Source: a virus
Strand: one strand, 5' to 3'
Virus record (IMG/VR): IMGVR_UViG_3300045918_000131
Coordinates: 1-64,000 of that record
DNA: 64,000 bases
The translations under genes and the position numbers were made by a program. The notes under the pieces are model-generated. The model was not told the DNA's origin, searched no databases, and saw only the letters and a program-made list of their open reading frames with translations. This document shows, piece by piece, positions 59,193 to 64,000 of this stretch (positions are counted from its first letter, which is position 1; each line of letters starts with the position of its first letter).

Positions 59193-59843
59193 TTATTTTC
59201 CTGAATGCCTAGGTACTACCCAAGGATCTAATATTACAGGAACATTACCTCTCATCATAAAATTTTTCTCATGTAAATCAAGATGCCATTTCATCTTTGT
59301 TGAAATTTTTAATAATGAATTGATAGTTGTAGCTAATTTTAATAATCTATCATTTCCTAATGCTTCGTGTAGTGTGTTATAATCCTTGGGGTATCGTACA
59401 TTAAAATAATGAACAATTTTAGGAACATCAAACCCCATCGGTTGTCCTTCTTTAAATTCATCTGCTAATGTCCATGCCGCCCATCCTAATTTGGTTGCTT
59501 GTGTTAACCGTTCCATTCTAATTTGTAAATAAGTACTTTGATCAAATACAAAACGTTCATATCCAGAGAACTTAGGTAAAAATTCATTGTCTACGTTTTT
59601 CATACAGAATTTGGCCCATATTATGAACATTTGTTGATCTCTACTTAATTGTTTACCTTCAGAACCCTTTGTATATGATTTAGTACCAAATATCTTTAAC
59701 ACGTCTTTTGAATTAGGCTCAGAATATGCACTTGCGTCAACACCTTTGCCTATTCCCTTATATCCTTGTTTTGTTAGTTCAACATCGATACTTGGATTAA
59801 AATCGCTCCATTCGTCTAAATTAAACATTTCGTTTAATAACAT
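59193..59843 (-). CDS. protein-kinase-like packaged protein
   Basis: 216 aa. After a start MLLNEMFNLDE, it has a Gly-rich GIGKGVDASAY, VLKIFGTKS (ATP-Lys-like), YLQIRMERLT (hinge), WHLDLHEKNFMMRG (catalytic loop D-L-H-x2-N) and VILDPWV (DFG-like Asp). This is a compact protein- or aminoglycoside-kinase fold. A paralogue with an amber codon is at 51703. Kinase activity inferred. Confidence 0.68.
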   Translation of the reverse strand: MLLNEMFNLDEWSDFNPSIDVELTKQGYKGIGKGVDASAYSEPNSKDVLKIFGTKSYTKGSEGKQLSRDQQMFIIWAKFCMKNVDNEFLPKFSGYERFVFDQSTYLQIRMERLTQATKLGWAAWTLADEFKEGQPMGFDVPKIVHYFNVRYPKDYNTLHEALGNDRLLKLATTINSLLKISTKMKWHLDLHEKNFMMRGNVPVILDPWVVPRHSGK

Positions 59844-59856
59844 AATAACTCACTTT

Positions 59857-60264
59857 TTAATATTTACTAATTTCGCCAGCAAATGCCATACACGATATCA
59901 ACATTATGAATGCAAATATTATCAATAATATATATTTACTTTCTGATACATCTAATACTTCTTCAACATTAATATCTACTTGTATATTGCGTTGAATTGC
60001 ATTACTAATGAATGGTGGTTCTGATATCAAATGAGTATATTCTGAATATAATAAGTCATGTTGTTCGATTAAATCTAAAATTATTTTAGCATGTGCTAAT
60101 GGAAATCCTTGTCTATCTAAACGATTATTAAATCTAGATTCGCTGTTCTGTAATATACCTAACATGTACTTTCTACAATCAGAAGACCCCCAAGTCTGAT
60201 GGATAGTAGCTGAAACATGTGGGTAACGTTTATCAAACTCTACAGGTATTATTATATTGACCAT
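59857..60264 (-). CDS. C-terminally anchored membrane protein, paralogue A
   Basis: 135 aa. The N-terminal soluble domain FDKRYPHVSATIHQTWGSSD then RQGFPLAHAKIILDLIEQHD, and a C-terminal membrane span (about 110-130). Closely related in layout to the 128-aa protein at 62088. The ATG follows the TAA of the preceding gene directly. Function unknown. Confidence 0.6.
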   Translation of the reverse strand: MVNIIIPVEFDKRYPHVSATIHQTWGSSDCRKYMLGILQNSESRFNNRLDRQGFPLAHAKIILDLIEQHDLLYSEYTHLISEPPFISNAIQRNIQVDINVEEVLDVSESKYILLIIFAFIMLISCMAFAGEISKY

Positions 60265-61611
60265 TTATTTCTTAGGATGTAACTGTTTATATTCTAACGT
60301 CGTTAGTACAGACCCGTCTTTATTAATGATTATCTCTTCGCTTACCCATCTTGCTAGCCTTTTAATTATGCTATCTTCTCTTCTAGCTTCTTGAGCTACA
60401 ACGTAAGATATTACTTTATTAATATTACGTATAGTTGGTGTTTCTTCTTGATCGCTAGCATAGTCAGAACACATGCTCTTTAGATATCTTGCTTTAATAT
60501 CAACGGCGCTAATTAGATCTTTGTACATAACTTCGGCATCTGTGTTATATGTGAAGTACGACTTACCGTCTTCAGCATAACGTTCCCAATCTGTATCTCC
60601 ATTTGCACTTATATAACCTTCTGAACGTACCCATTCAGAATAACTGTCGTCGTATGATTCCCATTCAATAACAATGTCATTGATGTAAAAGTCTAGTGCT
60701 TTTTCTGCTACTTTATCTAATATTGATTGTAAAAACTCATCATCTGCAAAAGCTATATAATCTTTAATAGCTGGTTCTCTTTCTGCGAACCAAGGTACTA
60801 AGTTACCGAATCTAGTTGATAATAAAGTAACTTCGTTCACTGGGTCGTCTCGTTCGTCCATAAATTGTCCAGATTCAAAGTGTAGTTGATACTTTTCTTC
60901 GTCGTCGTTGGGTTGTTTGGGAATTAAAATATACATTAATCCTTCTCTGTTATAATGATCAAACATGTTATTACCACTCATTGTGGCTGTACACCAATCA
61001 GGAGCACGTTCTTTTGACCTAACTAATTTACTACCATCCCACACTAAGCGAGCCGCAGTTCTACTTCCTGCAGTATCTTCTGGTACTACAATGACTACTT
61101 CTGTGGTTCTTAGAACCACAGAAAATTTACCAGGATCAGCTAATGCATCTATTTCTATTAGTGCATCGACATAATTACTATCTGTTGCTATATTTCCAAG
61201 TTGACCCATATTAAATCTATTAATGTCTCGATCCGAAACCGGTAATATATTCTTCATCTTCATATTATGGAAAGTAGTTAACCATTCTTTACCACGTGTG
61301 GTAATATCTTCAAATTTGACTTGTATGTTGTCTAGAGGAGTTGTATATACTTTAACTAACCATTGAACATATTGTTTATTTTTTGTAGGGTCTACATTCT
61401 CTAATGACATTAGAACATCAGCAATTATTCGTTGTTTAGTACCATCTGTAATTGGCACTGCGTTAGAATTAACCAATTCCCCACGTGCGGTACCTAACCC
61501 GGCAGGTAAGAATCTAGATTTATCAAAACGTAACGAGTTCAACAATTTTTCGCCAAAATTATGTGCTGTTTTAGTCTGGTTATATTCTAATATAAATTCT
61601 TTAGCTCTCAT
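60265..61611 (-). CDS. large packaged protein candidate, 448 aa
   Basis: Starts MRAKEFILEY (I-L-E). Central segment APDWCTATMSGNNMFDHYNR then GLMYILIPKQ and YQLHFESGQFMDERDDPV is a motif combination I recognise from many phage hypothetical proteins. The C-terminal third is helical. Enzymatic role unknown. Overlaps the next gene upstream as ATGA. Confidence 0.6.
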   Translation of the reverse strand: MRAKEFILEYNQTKTAHNFGEKLLNSLRFDKSRFLPAGLGTARGELVNSNAVPITDGTKQRIIADVLMSLENVDPTKNKQYVQWLVKVYTTPLDNIQVKFEDITTRGKEWLTTFHNMKMKNILPVSDRDINRFNMGQLGNIATDSNYVDALIEIDALADPGKFSVVLRTTEVVIVVPEDTAGSRTAARLVWDGSKLVRSKERAPDWCTATMSGNNMFDHYNREGLMYILIPKQPNDDEEKYQLHFESGQFMDERDDPVNEVTLLSTRFGNLVPWFAEREPAIKDYIAFADDEFLQSILDKVAEKALDFYINDIVIEWESYDDSYSEWVRSEGYISANGDTDWERYAEDGKSYFTYNTDAEVMYKDLISAVDIKARYLKSMCSDYASDQEETPTIRNINKVISYVVAQEARREDSIIKRLARWVSEEIIINKDGSVLTTLEYKQLHPKK

Positions 61612-62069
61612 TTAACTTCCTTCATAAGTCTCCAATCAGAGAATCTTAAATTAAGTAATACTAAGAAATTATTCTTTTCCTGTTCAGTATTAAATAATAT
61701 AGTTCGCTGAGTATTGTCGGTTACTGGTCCTACTAATTCTGGAAATCTCCGCAACTGACCAGACACTGTATTTTTAACTATTATTTGTCCATTGGAGTCA
61801 ACCGATATAAGAATATGATCATCTTTAATGTCTGCTATTGATAAAAACTTATGTCCTGTGATTCCGGACCACCCTAAAGTAACATAGAAATATGCATTGC
61901 TGATAATAGGATCAAGTTGATAATTAACAATAAAAGTCTGAATTTCATCACCTTCAACTGTACTTTCAATTATGAGACTGTTTTCTAATAGATATTGATT
62001 AAAACCTCGGTTAAATATTAAATTAAATTCGTTAGTAAAGTCTTCGATGATAAATTCGTTAGCTCTCAT
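61608..62069 (-). CDS. packaged protein candidate, 153 aa
   Basis: Starts MRANEFIIEDF (I-I-E). Beta-rich body with YFYVTLGWSGITGHKFLSIA. Probably paralogous to the protein at 57265. Late box GGATAAATA (62101-62093) lies 24 nt upstream. Function unknown. Confidence 0.58.
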   Translation of the reverse strand: MRANEFIIEDFTNEFNLIFNRGFNQYLLENSLIIESTVEGDEIQTFIVNYQLDPIISNAYFYVTLGWSGITGHKFLSIADIKDDHILISVDSNGQIIVKNTVSGQLRRFPELVGPVTDNTQRTILFNTEQEKNNFLVLLNLRFSDWRLMKEVK

Positions 62070-62087
62070 GCTTAAATCCTAATAATA

Positions 62088-62474
62088 TTAACTATTTATC
62101 CAGTGTAAGCTAATTACTTTAACAATTACTATGGATATAAGTACGGTTATAATAGCTGCAATCCAAAATAGTAAATTGTCGTGTTGAACTATTGTACGTT
62201 TTGGTCTAATACTTAAAAAATAAGGTTCTTCTGGAAGTATACATGTAGGGAATAAATCGTCGTGTTGATCTATGAGTTGCATGATGAATTTAGCATCCTT
62301 CATCGGAAATCCGCTTCTTGCATTTCTAAAGTCAACATCTCTACCTTTATCTTGTAACAAGTCTAATAGGTATTGTCTTCCTTCTATTGAACCCCATAAT
62401 AATTGAAGTTTTGTACCTATGTGTGGGTATTTTTCAAAAAACTCAGTTTCTTCTAATGTTGTAATATTATACAT
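62088..62474 (-). CDS. C-terminally anchored membrane protein, paralogue B
   Basis: 128 aa. FFEKYPHIGTKLQLLWGSIE, SGFPMKDAKFIMQLIDQHDD, then EEPYFLSIRPKR and a membrane span (about 103-125). It shares the YPH, WGS, GFPxxxAK and QHD positions with the 135-aa protein at 59857. Function unknown. Confidence 0.6.
   Translation of the reverse strand: MYNITTLEETEFFEKYPHIGTKLQLLWGSIEGRQYLLDLLQDKGRDVDFRNARSGFPMKDAKFIMQLIDQHDDLFPTCILPEEPYFLSIRPKRTIVQHDNLLFWIAAIITVLISIVIVKVISLHWINS
62093..62101 (-). promoter_or_regulatory. late promoter box GGATAAATA
   Basis: Overlaps the last codons of paralogue B and precedes the MRANEF gene by 24 nt. Confidence 0.45.
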
Positions 62475-62475
62475 G

Positions 62476-64000
62476 TTAAATCGTTAATACCCAATAACTT
62501 CCATCTTTAAATTTAGTATTCTTAATTTCTGTAAATCCTACTTTTCTCAACATACTTTTACTACCTATATTATTAGCTTCTACGTATGCTTTAATACTAA
62601 CGAAGTTATGCTCTTTAACTTGTGCTATAATATAAGTTAATAACTCGGTCCCAAACCCTTCGGATACAGGAGATACATCTATACGATTCAAATACGCCTC
62701 TCCTGTATTTTTATTAAAATCGACCATTGCTCCGCCTCGCAATATATTACCTCCGCGAGCTTTATGTACCCAATTCTGATGTTTTTCTTGTAAAGTAGCT
62801 TCAAAATATGCTCGTATTACCCAATCTCCAGACATTGTAATATCTAACCTATCTGTTTTGTTATCTTCGATGATAAATTCGTCACATGCATCAATCTCAT
62901 TTAATTTGTGTTCGGCCAATGATAGTTCATTGTCCTCCCTATGCTTTTTAAATTCTGCAATTTTATCAAATATACCAGAATTTCGTAATACCTTAAACGT
63001 CACATTTTCCACAGAAAATTCTCCATTTTCATCTAATCCTGATTGGCGCATCTTCTTTATCTTCGCACGCAATACATCTAAATCAGTCTCGGCAGATTCT
63101 GGGTTCTCTTTAATAATAGTGTCAATCTGATTAACAATATCCTCTACTTTGCTTAATACTGACGCATCATCAACTGTTATTTTATCGTCAAATTTAGGCC
63201 TTTTAATCCACTTATCAGTTACTAACGAGTATATTCCAGTTGCCACTAATTGACTATCTTTTTTTGCTACATCCTCAGCGTATAACTCTACAGTGTAACC
63301 CTTAATGGTAATGTCATGATTACTATTCCATAACGACTTCTTAGCTATTAAAAAAGGCTCAAGTAATGTACAATCAGATTCAAGTCTTGATTCAACAATT
63401 ACATGTAAATCAACATCGCTTTTATCGGTGTAATTAAATGCACAATTAGATCCTGTAATAATATAATCAACTATTTTTAATTGTTTAATATCTACAAACT
63501 CCGAAAATGCATTAGCAATATCGCCTAGTTTTTCTTTAACATCTGCTTTTAATTCATACCCATCCCATAATTTTGGGTTTAGTTCTTTATGTAGGGATAT
63601 ATTAGGAAGAAGCGATTCTGTTAACTCATCAGGTACACGTTTTAATATAAATTGTACTGCTGGTTCGCCAACAGATGATGTAACCTCGGCTGACCGATCA
63701 AACACGAAGCCAGGGAAATATTTGACTGCATCTTTTGCAAATCTTGCATATAATTTAATTCGGCTCGGATCCTTAGATTTGCCAGTAAAATTCATTGTTC
63801 TAAACGGAATCAATTTTCCTGTATATAAATCAGGAATATTCATAACTCGTAATACTAAATCACGCACTGTAGCAAATACACGGAAAGCGTCGCCGGTATT
63901 TTTAACGTCCGAGCTTACTGCTGTAATTTTACCATTTGTATCTCTTGCAGTAACTAAACCAAATGAAATATTGGCAGTTTTATTACCCAATTGATCTTCT
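62476..64000 (-). CDS. nucleotidyltransferase-GNAT fusion, 5' end beyond window
   Basis: The frame is open to the right edge, so at least 507 residues of the C-terminal part are seen. A nucleotidyltransferase-like site VDYIITGSNCAFNYTDKSDV then DLHVIVE (G-S...D-x-D) lies about 330 residues before the end. The last 100 residues are a GNAT domain (LNRIDVSPVSEGFGTELLTY, NIGSKSMLRKVGFTEI). Between them, CDEFIIEDN repeats the capsid-targeting/cleavage motif, suggesting processing into two enzymes. Confidence 0.6.
   Translation of the reverse strand, partial: EDQLGNKTANISFGLVTARDTNGKITAVSSDVKNTGDAFRVFATVRDLVLRVMNIPDLYTGKLIPFRTMNFTGKSKDPSRIKLYARFAKDAVKYFPGFVFDRSAEVTSSVGEPAVQFILKRVPDELTESLLPNISLHKELNPKLWDGYELKADVKEKLGDIANAFSEFVDIKQLKIVDYIITGSNCAFNYTDKSDVDLHVIVESRLESDCTLLEPFLIAKKSLWNSNHDITIKGYTVELYAEDVAKKDSQLVATGIYSLVTDKWIKRPKFDDKITVDDASVLSKVEDIVNQIDTIIKENPESAETDLDVLRAKIKKMRQSGLDENGEFSVENVTFKVLRNSGIFDKIAEFKKHREDNELSLAEHKLNEIDACDEFIIEDNKTDRLDITMSGDWVIRAYFEATLQEKHQNWVHKARGGNILRGGAMVDFNKNTGEAYLNRIDVSPVSEGFGTELLTYIIAQVKEHNFVSIKAYVEANNIGSKSMLRKVGFTEIKNTKFKDGSYWVLTI

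Noticed and set aside
1-64000. Global recoding of TAG as an amino acid
   Set aside because: TAG ends many genes at sensible places, often followed directly by the next start or by a tandem stop. Only two in-frame cases were seen.
1-64000. tRNA genes
   Set aside because: No stretch with a T-loop GTTCGA-type motif and matching acceptor arms was noticed by eye. A tRNAscan run would settle it.

Overview
The window looks like part of the genome of a large T4-like myovirus of a Gram-negative bacterium. The evidence is a T4 gp44-type clamp loader, a gp31-like GroES co-chaperonin, class I ribonucleotide reductase (NrdA/NrdB), T4-like late promoter boxes (TATAAATA or GGATAAATA) beside very good sigma70-type promoters, collagen-like and Ig-like fibre proteins, a PAAR spike, and many proteins with a T4-like capsid-targeting N-terminus. 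I see no tRNA gene, integrase, transposase gene, CRISPR array or rRNA. The host cannot be named from this sequence. Lipoprotein and secretion signals and peptidoglycan enzymes point to a Gram-negative.

Layout. (1) 1-660, minus strand: the 5' part of an S53 (sedolisin-type) lipoprotein peptidase behind what I read as a cyclic-di-GMP-I (GEMM) riboswitch. (2) 678-5812, minus: one operon with RNase HI followed by about 19 tandem paralogous small genes (52-133 aa) sharing a WC...DA-LF-(K/R)W pattern. They overlap head to tail, and some are frameshifted. (3) 5818-21678, mostly minus: a MORN-like repeat protein, AAA+ ATPase, DnaK, Hsp20, ClpS, HD phosphohydrolase, DEDD exonuclease, ribosomal protein bS21, a 900-aa membrane coiled-coil protein, a Thg1-like enzyme and many small proteins. 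DnaK, Hsp20 and an 82-aa protein share a hairpin leader that looks like a ROSE RNA thermometer. (4) 21841-29161, plus: late fibre and virion proteins. (5) 29213-36887: gp44, GroES, a DnaE-like fragment, a toxin-antitoxin-like pair, a promoter carried on a 71-bp inverted repeat, a CheY-like receiver and a P-loop kinase-GNAT fusion. (6) 36919-51660, minus: SleB hydrolase, PAAR-M15 peptidase, glycosyltransferase, NrdB, NrdA split by a split intein, tailspike, PD-(D/E)XK nuclease and head-associated proteins. (7) 51703-64000, minus: a PAS-GGDEF-EAL c-di-GMP enzyme, an S11 DD-peptidase, and a run of proteins (kinase-like, GNAT, nucleotidyltransferase, unknown) whose N-termini resemble T4 capsid-targeting sequences, so they are probably packaged and injected.

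How it may fit together. The genome encodes a c-di-GMP synthase/phosphodiesterase and carries a c-di-GMP sensor RNA on a secreted peptidase gene, which suggests a phage-internal c-di-GMP circuit. It carries its own proteostasis set (DnaK, Hsp20, GroES, ClpS), part of it apparently under temperature-sensing leaders. The packaged-enzyme cluster would act at the start of infection, and the small-protein array would be transcribed from a strong host-type promoter. Gene identities come from motifs read by eye. No database search was possible.
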